DNA of 16,163 nucleotides. Origin: Actinomycetota bacterium (GTDB lineage Bacteria > Actinomycetota > Actinomycetes > Nanopelagicales > Nanopelagicaceae). The notes beneath the pieces are model-generated. The model saw only the letters and a list, made by a program, of their open reading frames with translations. It was not told the DNA's origin and ran no database searches. Below are positions 6,357 through 14,016 of the stretch, in pieces. Both the position numbers and the translations under genes were made by a program. The stretch spans positions 1-16,163 of the forward strand of contig CANNDP010000015.1 of assembly GCA_947503395.1 (NCBI GenBank), in the 5' to 3' direction. Numbering within the stretch: position 1 is the first letter of the stretch; every line of letters starts with the position of its first letter.

Positions 6357-7609
6357 TATCGGCTCTCGAAGTACTTTCTTGCGCGCTCCACTCCATCAAT
6401 TAAAGCTTCAATCTCATCAAAATCGTTATATAGATAGAAAGAGGCTCGCGTGGTAGCAACAGTCTTAAAGCGTCTCATTAGCGGCCATGCGCAGTGATGA
6501 CCAGTTCTTACTGCAATCCCATATTGATCAAGGGCTTGGCCAAGATCATGTGGATGCACTCCCTCGACAGCAAAGGAGACTACTCCCCCGCGCATCTCTA
6601 AATCTTTTGGTCCAATTACAGAAAGTCCTTTAATACTCTGCAAGCCATCAAGTGCTCTCTTGGTTAACTCAACTTCATGGGCGTGAATCTCATCAAGACC
6701 AATAGCGTTTAGATAATCAACTGCTGCTCCAAGCCCAATTGCTTGCGCCATATTTGGCACACCAGCTTCAAAGCGTTTAGGGGCGTCAAGATATGTCGCA
6801 CTCTCCATTGTTACAGTTTCAATCATTGATCCACCGGTGAGAAAGGGTGGCATTTCATCTAGCAAGTTCTTCTTGCCCCAGAGGATTCCAACTCCGGTTG
6901 GTCCAAGCATCTTATGGCCAGAGAAGGCAATAAAGTCAACATTCAAAGCTTTTACATCTACTTTGTAATGTGGAACAGATTGACAGGCATCAAGAACAAA
7001 TAGAGCGCCAACGCTATGTGCTTTTGCTGTTACTTGATCCAGAGGAACTATAGTTCCAAGCACATTTGATTGGTGAGTTAGAGCAACAATTTTAGTTCTC
7101 TCATTAATTAGCTCATCCATATTAGATAGATCTAAACGGCCATTATCACTTACCTTAAACCAAACTAACTCAGCTCCGGTTCGAGCAGAAAGCTCCTGCC
7201 ATGGAATTAAATTGGCATGGTGCTCCATCTCAGAGACAACAATTCGATCACCAGGCTCAATATGAAACTTAGACCCTGGCCTAGCATTTCCAAGGGAATA
7301 AGCAATTGCATTAATGCTCTCAGTTGCCGACTTTGTGAAAATGACTTCATCGACATCTGCATTGATAAAGGCAGCAACTTTTGCCCGAGCTCCTTCATAG
7401 AGCTCTGTTGCCTCTTCTGCTAATTGATGCGCGCCTCGATGAACTGCAGCGTTATGGTTTTCATAGAAATCTCGCTCAGCTGCGATAACTGAGTTTGGTT
7501 TCTGTGAAGTTGCTCCGCTATCTAAATAGATGAGGCGATTGTTGCCACGAATCTCTCGCTTAAGGATAGGAAAATCCGCCCTTATCGCTGAGAGATTTAA
7601 TTTAGACAC
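6356..7609 (-). CDS. sufS: Cysteine desulfurase SufS
   Basis: This 417-residue, PLP-dependent enzyme converts cysteine to alanine and holds the sulfur as a persulfide for iron-sulfur assembly. The PLP lysine is Lys233 in AFSGHKMLGPTGVG, the cofactor-stacking region is SEMEHHANLIPWQ (126-138), and the persulfide cysteine is Cys373 in VRTGHHCAWPLMRRF. Length and motifs match group II (SufS) desulfurases. The start is GTG at 7609, 10 nt after sufC, with no clear Shine-Dalgarno. It is followed by sufU with a 1-nt overlap, the usual SufS-SufU pairing of Gram-positive bacteria. Confidence 0.97.
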   Translation of the reverse strand: MSKLNLSAIRADFPILKREIRGNNRLIYLDSGATSQKPNSVIAAERDFYENHNAAVHRGAHQLAEEATELYEGARAKVAAFINADVDEVIFTKSATESINAIAYSLGNARPGSKFHIEPGDRIVVSEMEHHANLIPWQELSARTGAELVWFKVSDNGRLDLSNMDELINERTKIVALTHQSNVLGTIVPLDQVTAKAHSVGALFVLDACQSVPHYKVDVKALNVDFIAFSGHKMLGPTGVGILWGKKNLLDEMPPFLTGGSMIETVTMESATYLDAPKRFEAGVPNMAQAIGLGAAVDYLNAIGLDEIHAHEVELTKRALDGLQSIKGLSVIGPKDLEMRGGVVSFAVEGVHPHDLGQALDQYGIAVRTGHHCAWPLMRRFKTVATTRASFYLYNDFDEIEALIDGVERARKYFESR

Positions 7610-7619
7610 AAGTTATCGC

Positions 7620-8372
7620 CTACGCCTTGGCGTATTGCGCATAGCCCTTCTCTTCAAGTCGATCAGCAAGTTCAGGGCCGCCCTCTTCAACAATCTTTCC
7701 GCCAGCAAAGACGTGAACAAAATCTGGCTTTATATAGCGAAGAATTCTGGTGTAGTGAGTAATTAACATGATGCCGAGGTTCTGCTCGCTCTTTACACGA
7801 TTAACTCCCTCAGAGACAATTCTTAGCGCGTCAACATCAAGTCCGGAATCTGTCTCATCCAAGATTGCAATCTTTGGCTTGAGTAGCTCCATCTGCAAAA
7901 TCTCATGGCGCTTCTTCTCTCCACCTGAGAATCCCTCATTAACGCTGCGCTCTGAAAAAGTAGGATCGATAGATAGTTTGCTCATCGCCTCTTTAACTTC
8001 TCCCACCCAAGTTCTTACCTTAGGCGCCTCGCCGCGAAGAGCGGTTGCTGCAGTTCTTAGAAAGTTCGAAACAGATACTCCTGGAACCTCAACCGGATAT
8101 TGCATCGCAAGGAAGAGCCCTGCCTTTGCTCGCTCATCAACGCTCATTTCAAGGACATCAACGCCATCAAGTGTTACTGATCCTCCTGTAACGCTGTACT
8201 TAGGATGTCCTGCAATGGAATATGCAAGTGTTGACTTACCAGATCCGTTAGGGCCCATAATTGCATGGACCTCACCAGAGTTAATCGTTAGATCAACCCC
8301 GCGGAGAATCTCAATAGCTCCACTCTCGCCCTCAACGCTTACTTGAAGACCTTTGATTACTAGTTGTGCCAT
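7620..8372 (-). CDS. sufC: SUF scaffold ATPase SufC
   Basis: This is a 250-residue ABC-type ATPase without membrane domains. It binds SufB and SufD, and its ATP hydrolysis drives the conformational changes needed to build the cluster. It carries Walker A GPNGSGKS (40-47), the SufC-typical signature FSGGEKKR (148-155), Walker B IAILDETDSGLD (168-179, Asp172/Glu173) and the switch His206 in LITHYTRIL. AAGGAG lies 9 nt before the ATG, in the short gap after the Rieske gene. Confidence 0.97.
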   Translation of the reverse strand: MAQLVIKGLQVSVEGESGAIEILRGVDLTINSGEVHAIMGPNGSGKSTLAYSIAGHPKYSVTGGSVTLDGVDVLEMSVDERAKAGLFLAMQYPVEVPGVSVSNFLRTAATALRGEAPKVRTWVGEVKEAMSKLSIDPTFSERSVNEGFSGGEKKRHEILQMELLKPKIAILDETDSGLDVDALRIVSEGVNRVKSEQNLGIMLITHYTRILRYIKPDFVHVFAGGKIVEEGGPELADRLEEKGYAQYAKA

Positions 8373-8391
8373 CTCGACTTACTCCTTAACG

Positions 8392-8700
8392 TTATTTCTT
8401 CTTTGAAATCGTGACAGTATCTCCATCACGAACTACAGCAAATGTTTCAATTGCTTCAAAAGCAGGCGGGGTTAAAACCTCTCCGCTTCTTAGATCAAAC
8501 TCAGCTCCATGGAGCCAGCACTCAATCTTGTAATCCTTAATATCCCCTTCAGAGAGGGATGCCTCGGCATGGCTACAGATATCAGCGACTGCAAATACCT
8601 CATCGCCAATTCTTGCCACACAGACATCCTCTGAGCCGAGTGTGAATTTAACCGGCTTTGATTCTTGAAGTTGATCTACTTTTATCTCGATAGATTCCAT
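8392..8700 (-). CDS. Rieske-type [2Fe-2S] ferredoxin of the suf operon
   Basis: This is a 102-residue non-heme Rieske protein. The two cluster-binding motifs are Cys42-Ser-His44 and Cys61-Trp-Leu-His64, and the short C-terminal strands match small soluble Rieske ferredoxins rather than membrane-bound cytochrome bc subunits (no signal or membrane helix). It begins directly at the sufD stop (TAAATG). A Rieske gene between sufD and sufC is typical of actinobacterial suf operons. It may supply electrons for assembly, but its precise partner is unknown. Confidence 0.93.
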   Translation of the reverse strand: MESIEIKVDQLQESKPVKFTLGSEDVCVARIGDEVFAVADICSHAEASLSEGDIKDYKIECWLHGAEFDLRSGEVLTPPAFEAIETFAVVRDGDTVTISKKK

Positions 8701-9789
8701 TTATGCCCCAAGTGTTTCTAGCTGGCTATCAATTTTTGACATTAAACGCTCTTGAATTACCTCATCACCAATCTTGTCGATAATTTCAGTAAAGAAGCCT
8801 CTAATTACTAAGCGCCGTGCCTCATTCATCGGTATCCCGCGAGACATGAGATAAAACAGTTGCTCATCATCAAAGCGCCCCGTTGTGCTGGCATGGCCTG
8901 CTCCAACAATCTCGCCAGTTTCAATCTCTAGATTAGGAACTGAATCCGCTCTAGCTCCATCTGAGAGAAGCAAATTCTTATTTAATTCATAGGTATCGGT
9001 TCCTTCAGCGTTCTGCCTAATAAAGACATCGCCAATCCAAACCGTTCTGGCTCCATCTCCAGCAAGAACTCCTTTGTAATTCACCCGAGACTTAGCTCTT
9101 GGTATGCCGTGATCGACAAAGACGCGATGCTCTAAATGCTGGCCATCAGTTGCAAAATAAACTCCCCAGAGCTCAGCGGAGCTGCCTTGATCTGAGTATT
9201 CAACTGTTGGTAAGAGGCGAACTAGCGAGCCACCGATTGTTACTGTGATTGATTTGAAATTAGCATCTCTTCCAATAATTGCATGATGGCGCCCCATATG
9301 TACTGCCTTTGGGCCCCACTCCTGCAGAGTAATAAAAGTCAGGTTAGCTCCAGCTTCAACTCTGATCTCAATTTCTTCACCAATGATGCCATCGCCAGTA
9401 TTTTCAACAATAACGCTAGCTTTGCTATGAGCCCCTGCAGTAATGACAGTTCTTGAGAACTCACCGCTACTTCCAACGCTTCGCTTTAGCAAGATTGGTT
9501 CGTTAATTACCGCTTCATTGTCAATCTTTAGATGCACTACTTCAGTAACTTCGCTCCTTAGGCGCTGAACGATTGCATCTGTAGTTGTTGATTTTGCTGG
9601 AAGCTCACTTGCCTTAACAGTTGAGATATTAAAACCAGCTCTAGCGCTTCCGAATAATTCAATTGAGATTCGATCAATAACACTAACTGCAGGATCATGA
9701 AGGCCTGCAATGCGCTTTAAGGGAGTAAAGCGCCAAGCCTCCTCACGCCCAGTTGGCGTTAAGTAATTAGTTGGAAGAACGCTGCTCAC
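8701..9789 (-). CDS. sufD: SUF scaffold subunit SufD
   Basis: This is a 362-residue beta-helical paralogue of SufB that completes the SufBC2D scaffold. The N-terminal mark is TPTGREEAWRFTPLKR (11-26). The C-terminal family block includes GAGHASTTGRFDDEQLFYLM (296-315) with His299, the equivalent of the histidine important for iron entry in Escherichia coli SufD. The start is GTG, sharing one base with the sufB stop (TAGTG), so the two are translationally coupled. Confidence 0.96.
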   Translation of the reverse strand: MSSVLPTNYLTPTGREEAWRFTPLKRIAGLHDPAVSVIDRISIELFGSARAGFNISTVKASELPAKSTTTDAIVQRLRSEVTEVVHLKIDNEAVINEPILLKRSVGSSGEFSRTVITAGAHSKASVIVENTGDGIIGEEIEIRVEAGANLTFITLQEWGPKAVHMGRHHAIIGRDANFKSITVTIGGSLVRLLPTVEYSDQGSSAELWGVYFATDGQHLEHRVFVDHGIPRAKSRVNYKGVLAGDGARTVWIGDVFIRQNAEGTDTYELNKNLLLSDGARADSVPNLEIETGEIVGAGHASTTGRFDDEQLFYLMSRGIPMNEARRLVIRGFFTEIIDKIGDEVIQERLMSKIDSQLETLGA

Positions 9790-11201
9790 TAACCGACCGA
9801 ACCTTCCATCTGCATCTCAATTAAACGGTTAAGTTCAAGGGCATATTCCATAGGAAGCTCTCTTGCGATTGGCTCAATAAAACCTCTAACAATCATCGCC
9901 ATAGCCTCATCTTCTTCCAGTCCGCGAGACATTAGATAGAAGAGTTGGTCATCACTAATTTTTGAAACAGTTGCTTCATGCCCCATCGTCACATCATCTT
10001 CACGGACATCAACATAGGGATAAGTATCGGAGCGAGAGATAGTGTCAATTAGAAGAGCGTCGCATTTCACAGTGCTCTTTGAGTGATGCGCTCCTTCTTT
10101 GATTTGAACTAATCCACGATAGCTAGTTCTTCCCCCGCCACGTGCAACTGATTTAGAGATAATCGTTGAAGAAGTGTGAGGCGCAGCATGAACCATCTTG
10201 GCTCCTGCATCTTGGTGTTGTCCCTCTCCAGCAAAAGCAATTGAAAGAGTCTCACCCTTTGAATGCTCACCCATGAGAAATACAGCTGGGTATTTCATAG
10301 TCACCTTAGATCCAATATTTCCATCGATCCATTCCATTGTGGCGCCTTCAGCACAAATTGCGCGCTTGGTCACCAAGTTATAAACGTTATTCGACCAGTT
10401 CTGAATCGTGGTGTATCTAACGCGAGCATTCTTTCTTACGATAATTTCCACAACTGCTGAGTGGAGAGAATCTGATGAATAGATAGGAGCTGTGCACCCT
10501 TCAACATAGTGAACATATGAACCTTCATCAGCAATGATGAGAGTTCTCTCAAATTGCCCCATATTCTCAGTATTAATTCGGAAATATGCTTGAAGTGGAA
10601 TCTCAACATGAACGCCCTTTGGCACATAAACAAATGAACCACCAGACCAGACTGAGGTATTAAGGGCTGCAAACTTGTTATCGCCAACTGGAATTACTGA
10701 GCCAAAGAATTCCTTGAAGATATCTTCATGCTCTCTTAGGGCAGTATCAGTATCAAGGAAGATAACCCCTTGCTTCTCTAGATCTTCACGGATTGAGTGA
10801 TAGACAACTTCTGATTCATATTGGGCTGCAACTCCTGATACTAGGCGCTGTTTTTCAGCCTCAGGTATACCTAGGCGGTCATAGGTATTTTTAATATCTT
10901 CTGGCAAGTCTTCCCAGGAAGTTGCCTGCTTCTCAGTGGAGCGAACAAAGTACTTAATGGTGTCAAACTTAATCCCAGATAAATCTGATCCCCAGTTTGG
11001 CATTGGCTTCTTATCAAAGAGCGCTAAACCCTTTAGGCGCAGCTCAAGCATCCAAGCAGGTTCATTTTTCTTAGCAGAGATATCGCGTACTACCTCTTCG
11101 TTTAAACCACGTTTGCTATTGGCGCCGGCATCGTTCTTATCCGACCAACCGAACTCGTAGTTTCCGATTCCCTCTAACTCTGGGTGGGCGATTTGGCTCA
11201 T
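9789..11201 (-). CDS. sufB: SUF scaffold subunit SufB
   Basis: This is a 470-residue core scaffold protein on which the nascent cluster is built. Family blocks include ALNTSVWSGGSFVYVPKGV (179-197), SYVHYVEGCTAPIYS (228-242) and the C-terminal HEATVSKISDDQLFYLMSRG. Cys380 (STVKCDALL) and Glu409 (GHEATVSK) keep the 29-residue spacing of the catalytic Cys405 and Glu434 of Escherichia coli SufB, so the active scaffold residues are conserved. The ATG overlaps the sufR stop by four bases (ATGA). It is second in the operon, as is usual in actinobacteria. Confidence 0.97.
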   Translation of the reverse strand: MSQIAHPELEGIGNYEFGWSDKNDAGANSKRGLNEEVVRDISAKKNEPAWMLELRLKGLALFDKKPMPNWGSDLSGIKFDTIKYFVRSTEKQATSWEDLPEDIKNTYDRLGIPEAEKQRLVSGVAAQYESEVVYHSIREDLEKQGVIFLDTDTALREHEDIFKEFFGSVIPVGDNKFAALNTSVWSGGSFVYVPKGVHVEIPLQAYFRINTENMGQFERTLIIADEGSYVHYVEGCTAPIYSSDSLHSAVVEIIVRKNARVRYTTIQNWSNNVYNLVTKRAICAEGATMEWIDGNIGSKVTMKYPAVFLMGEHSKGETLSIAFAGEGQHQDAGAKMVHAAPHTSSTIISKSVARGGGRTSYRGLVQIKEGAHHSKSTVKCDALLIDTISRSDTYPYVDVREDDVTMGHEATVSKISDDQLFYLMSRGLEEDEAMAMIVRGFIEPIARELPMEYALELNRLIEMQMEGSVG

Positions 11202-11902
11202 CGTTTACTCTGCTTTCTATTGCTGGTTTGGGTTTTCTCGATTTTCTTGCCTTTACTTCCTAGTTGGGGAATAAATGTTGTGCAGACTCCATCGCCATGG
11301 GCAATTGTTGCTAGGCGTTGAACATGGGTTCCTAATATCTTTGAAAAAGCTGCTGTCTCTTCCTCACACAACTGAGGATATTCAGCGGCAACATGGGCTA
11401 TCGGGCAGTGGTGTTGGCAGAGCTCAAGTCCAATTGCTTTGGGATGAACATTTGCTGCATATCCTTCATCGCTTAAGAATTTTACTAAGCCATCAACAGC
11501 GTTCTTTGAGTCAGTTACAGTTTTCTTTGATCTACGAATAATTTCATCAGCGCGATGCTTGGCAAAGCCATCAACTAAATGCGCACCTGCGCTAGCTGCC
11601 ATATATTTCAGCGCAGAGACCGCAAGATCATCATATGAATGCTCAAATCTCTCGCGCCCTTTATCGCTCATTACAAATACCTTTGAAGGACGACCTCTTA
11701 GACCTGCGCTTCTAATGTGAGGTTCGCGCTCTTCTAGAATTCCTTCGCCCACTAGCGAATCTAAATGGCGGCGAATACCAGCTGGGGTTAGGCCAAGGGA
11801 GGCTGCTAAGGCAACTGCGGTTGATGGGCCGTTTTCTAAAATGGCTCGGGCAACCTGGTCCTTAGTTCTTAAGTCCTCAGATGGGGCTAGGGTGGATTTC
11901 AC
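11198..11902 (-). CDS. sufR: SufR iron-sulfur sensing repressor of the suf operon
   Basis: This DeoR/ArsR-like winged-helix repressor binds an iron-sulfur cluster and, when loaded, represses the suf operon. From the GTG at 11902 it is 234 residues. The helix-turn-helix is about residues 24-60 (STAVALAASLGLTPAGIRRH), followed by a wing with RGRPSKVF. The ligand cysteines are Cys162 and Cys166 (LCQHHCPIAH), Cys179 (YPQLCEEE) and Cys207 (HGDGVCTTF), the arrangement seen in known SufR proteins. The frame is open up to a GTG at 11938, but those 12 extra codons would lie over a perfect operator palindrome and have no Shine-Dalgarno, so I take the downstream GTG. Autoregulation is therefore likely. 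The tail is basic (KGKKIEKTQTSNRKQSKR). It overlaps sufB by ATGA. Confidence 0.93.
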   Translation of the reverse strand: MKSTLAPSEDLRTKDQVARAILENGPSTAVALAASLGLTPAGIRRHLDSLVGEGILEEREPHIRSAGLRGRPSKVFVMSDKGRERFEHSYDDLAVSALKYMAASAGAHLVDGFAKHRADEIIRRSKKTVTDSKNAVDGLVKFLSDEGYAANVHPKAIGLELCQHHCPIAHVAAEYPQLCEEETAAFSKILGTHVQRLATIAHGDGVCTTFIPQLGSKGKKIEKTQTSNRKQSKR

Positions 11903-11918
11903 AACGCAAGTGTTGCGT
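11902..11918. promoter_or_regulatory. Probable SufR operator at the sufR start
   Basis: Two overlapping palindromes occupy this site. CAAC-N6-GTTG (11902-11915) has the same form as the inverted repeat reported for cyanobacterial SufR. ACGCAA-N3-TTGCGT (11904-11918) is a perfect 15-bp palindrome. The site abuts the sufR GTG (11902-11900) and covers the position where a -10 box would lie for a leaderless transcript (AACACT, 11914-11909). A repressor bound here would block transcription of the whole suf operon. Confidence 0.6.
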
Positions 11919-11938
11919 AATTCATGGCCAAGCGCCAC

Positions 11939-11966
11939 TTCAAAGCGCCCATTGGCACTCTAGGGT
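11939..11966 (+). promoter_or_regulatory. Candidate promoter of ctaA-tkt-tal, leaderless
   Basis: TTCAAA (11939-11944, 4/6 match to the -35) is followed by 16 bases and TAGGGT (11961-11966). The ctaA ATG lies exactly six bases after the -10 box, so the transcription start should coincide with the start codon. It sits in the short divergent region shared with sufR. Confidence 0.45.
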
Positions 11967-11972
11967 TGGGCT

Positions 11973-12881
11973 ATGGCCCCCCTCGCCGATAAAGCGCTAC
12001 TAAAACTCTCCACTTTAATGGTCTTTACTCAATCTGCAATTGTCTTTACCGGCGCTCTAGTTCGTATTACCGGATCTGGTCTTGGCTGCTCAACATGGCC
12101 TGAGTGCACCCCTGGCTCATATACCCCAACTCCTGATCAACCAGAGGCTCCACTTCATGCCTGGATTGAATTTGGAAATCGACTCCTTACCTTCGTTCTT
12201 CTCATTAATGCCCTTGCTCTGATGTTTACTATTTTAAAGAGCGGAAAGCGTGAGTTAAGAAAATTAGGTGCGCTTCAGATACTAGGAATTTTGGCCCAAG
12301 GAGTCCTTGGCGGAGTAACAGTTTTAACAGCTCTTAATCCAGCAACTGTTGCAGCTCACTTCCTGCTCTCAATAATTCTAATCGCAGGGGCTCTCTCTCT
12401 GCGACAGAGAGCTCATGGCAAATCCCCAATTGAAATTACTCTAATTCCATTGGTTTCAAAACTTATCTGGCTTCATCTACTGCTGACAGCGTTAGTAATA
12501 TTTGCAGGAACAATTGTCACTGGAAGCGGGCCTCATGCTGGCGACAGCGCAGCTGAGCGATTTAATCTTGATTCACGGACTATGGCTTGGATCCATGCCG
12601 ACCTAGTAATTGCTCTGCTTGGAGTGAGTATTGCTTTATTAATTGCGATTCGCCTAGGTCTTGCCGGGCAGGCTCGCCAGGTCTTATCTGGGCGGATACA
12701 GATATTTCTAATTGTTGCCCTGGCCCAAGGCGGCATTGGATACATCCAATATTTCACCAAGTTGCCTGAAGCCCTGGTTGCCGCTCACATCATCGGATCT
12801 ATCGCGGTGTGGTTATCCGCTTGGAACTTATTTATCTCTAGTAATCTCGGCGCTAATCTGATCGCCCGGAAAGGGTTGTAA
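11973..12881 (+). CDS. ctaA: Heme A synthase (CtaA/COX15 family)
   Basis: This is a 302-residue membrane protein with about eight hydrophobic segments in two four-helix halves. It oxidises the methyl group of heme O to the formyl group of heme A for aa3-type cytochrome oxidase. Candidate heme or catalytic residues are His62 and Glu66 (LHAWIEFGNR), His129 (VAAHFLLS), His208 (WIHADLV) and His272 (VAAHIIGS). Cys39 and Cys45 in the first outer loop (GCSTWPEC) match the disulfide pair of Bacillus-type enzymes. At the position of the usual EXXH histidine there is an asparagine (E66-F-G-N69). The stop overlaps the tkt start by one base (TAATG). The heme O synthase gene ctaB, often next to ctaA, is not here. 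SURF1 in this window serves the same oxidase. Confidence 0.93.
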   Translation: MAPLADKALLKLSTLMVFTQSAIVFTGALVRITGSGLGCSTWPECTPGSYTPTPDQPEAPLHAWIEFGNRLLTFVLLINALALMFTILKSGKRELRKLGALQILGILAQGVLGGVTVLTALNPATVAAHFLLSIILIAGALSLRQRAHGKSPIEITLIPLVSKLIWLHLLLTALVIFAGTIVTGSGPHAGDSAAERFNLDSRTMAWIHADLVIALLGVSIALLIAIRLGLAGQARQVLSGRIQIFLIVALAQGGIGYIQYFTKLPEALVAAHIIGSIAVWLSAWNLFISSNLGANLIARKGL

Positions 12882-13990
12882 TGCAACCAGAGTTAGCGCC
12901 TTGGATAGATTTGGATGAGAAGGCAGTAGCAATTGCCAGGGGCCTTGCTATGGATGCAGTTCAAAAAGTAGGCAATGGCCATCCTGGAACTGCAATGTCT
13001 CTGGCCCCAGTTGCCTATACCCTCTTTCAGCGTTTTTTGCGCCATGACCCAAAGGATCCAAATTGGATTGGCAGAGATAGATTCATTCTCTCTTGTGGCC
13101 ACTCCTCGCTAACTCTATATATTCAATTACTCTTTTCTGGATATGGATTAACTCTTGATGATTTAAAAGCTTTTAGAACTTGGGGCTCACTTACTCCAGG
13201 ACATCCTGAATTTGGCCATACCTTGGGCGTTGAAACAACTACTGGCCCTCTTGGCCAAGGAGTTGCTAACGCTGTTGGAATGGCGATGGCTGCAAGATAT
13301 GAGAGAGGGCTATTAGATCCTGATACGCCAAAAGGTGAGAGCGTCTTTGACCATAACATCTGGGTGATCTGTAGCGATGGAGATCTACAGGAGGGAGTAA
13401 GTGCTGAAGCCTCATCTCTTGCTGGAGTGCAGGAGCTAGGAAATCTCAAAGTTATTTATGATGATAATCGCATATCAATTGAAGGTGATACTCATTATGC
13501 CTTTACTGAAGATATCTCTATGCGTTATCGCTCCTATGGCTGGCATGTAATAGAAGTTAGCGCAAAGGCTGATGGCGATGTTGACCGAGTGGCAATTGAA
13601 GCAGCTATGAAAGAGGCACTTTTAATTACAGATAAACCAACTCTGATACGTCTAAGAACTGTGATTGCTTGGCCTGCCCCTAAAGCTCGCAATACTGCCA
13701 AGTCACATGGCTCTGCACTTGGCGCAGATGAAGTAGCGGCAACAAAGATTGAGCTAAATCTTCCTGCGCAAGATTTCTACTTCCCAGAAGAAATTGAGAA
13801 GCATGTAAGAAAAGTGCGGGAACGAAGTCTTAAGTTAAAGAGTAATTGGAAGGCAGATTTTTCAAAGTGGCAGAGCGCAAACCCAGAGCGAGCAGCGCTA
13901 CTTGAGCGATTGAGAAAGCGCGAGCTACCAATTAAGCGCGGACTTTTCAAAGTGGCAGAGCGCAAACCCAGAGCGAGCAGCGCTACTTGA
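12881..13990 (+). CDS. tkt: Transketolase, N-terminal (pyrophosphate-binding) part, frameshifted
   Basis: Transketolase moves two-carbon units between sugar phosphates in the pentose phosphate pathway using thiamine diphosphate. This frame holds the pyrophosphate-binding domain: GNGHPGTAMSLAP (31-43), SCGHSSLTLY (71-80), GPLGQGVANAVGMA (122-135) and the cofactor/magnesium motif SDGDLQEG...DDNRISIEG (165-202). Residues 1-350 align with the family. The last 19 (IKRGLFKVAERKPRASSAT) come from reading a second copy of a duplicated segment in the wrong frame and end at TGA 13988-13990. The rest of the enzyme continues in the frame one base ahead (13995-15026). Removing the extra 85 bp would restore one ORF of about 686 residues, a normal transketolase length. 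This may be a real broken or split gene, or an assembly fault. Coupled to ctaA by TAATG. Confidence 0.9.
   Translation: MQPELAPWIDLDEKAVAIARGLAMDAVQKVGNGHPGTAMSLAPVAYTLFQRFLRHDPKDPNWIGRDRFILSCGHSSLTLYIQLLFSGYGLTLDDLKAFRTWGSLTPGHPEFGHTLGVETTTGPLGQGVANAVGMAMAARYERGLLDPDTPKGESVFDHNIWVICSDGDLQEGVSAEASSLAGVQELGNLKVIYDDNRISIEGDTHYAFTEDISMRYRSYGWHVIEVSAKADGDVDRVAIEAAMKEALLITDKPTLIRLRTVIAWPAPKARNTAKSHGSALGADEVAATKIELNLPAQDFYFPEEIEKHVRKVRERSLKLKSNWKADFSKWQSANPERAALLERLRKRELPIKRGLFKVAERKPRASSAT
13859..13931 (+). repeat. Tandem repeat in tkt, copy 1 (73 bp)
   Basis: This 73-bp segment, starting TTTTCAAAGTGGCAGAGCGC and ending GAGCTACCAA, recurs at 13944-14016 with one mismatch (C13925 against T14010). 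The offset is 85 bp, which is not a multiple of three and breaks the transketolase frame. In the ancestral frame it encodes FSKWQSANPERAALLERLRK followed by RELP. It is preceded by an 18-nt stretch (13841-13858) that recurs once more, with one mismatch, after copy 2 (14016-14033). Confidence 0.98.
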
Positions 13991-14016
13991 GCGATTGAGA
14001 AAGCGCGAGTTACCAA
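13944..14016 (+). repeat. Tandem repeat in tkt, copy 2 (73 bp)
   Basis: This is the second copy of the 73-bp repeat. The 12 bases between the copies (13932-13943) look like a shortened, diverged version of the 18-nt flank. That suggests a 90-bp (30-codon) duplication that later lost 5 bases. Read in the frame of the downstream half, this copy encodes the correct transketolase residues; read in the upstream frame it runs into TGA at 13988. Confidence 0.98.

Noticed and set aside
7768..8346. A 192-codon open frame on the plus strand, opposite sufC
   Set aside because: It is the antisense shadow of a fully conserved sufC gene, has no family resemblance and no start signal; codon bias of the real gene explains the openness.
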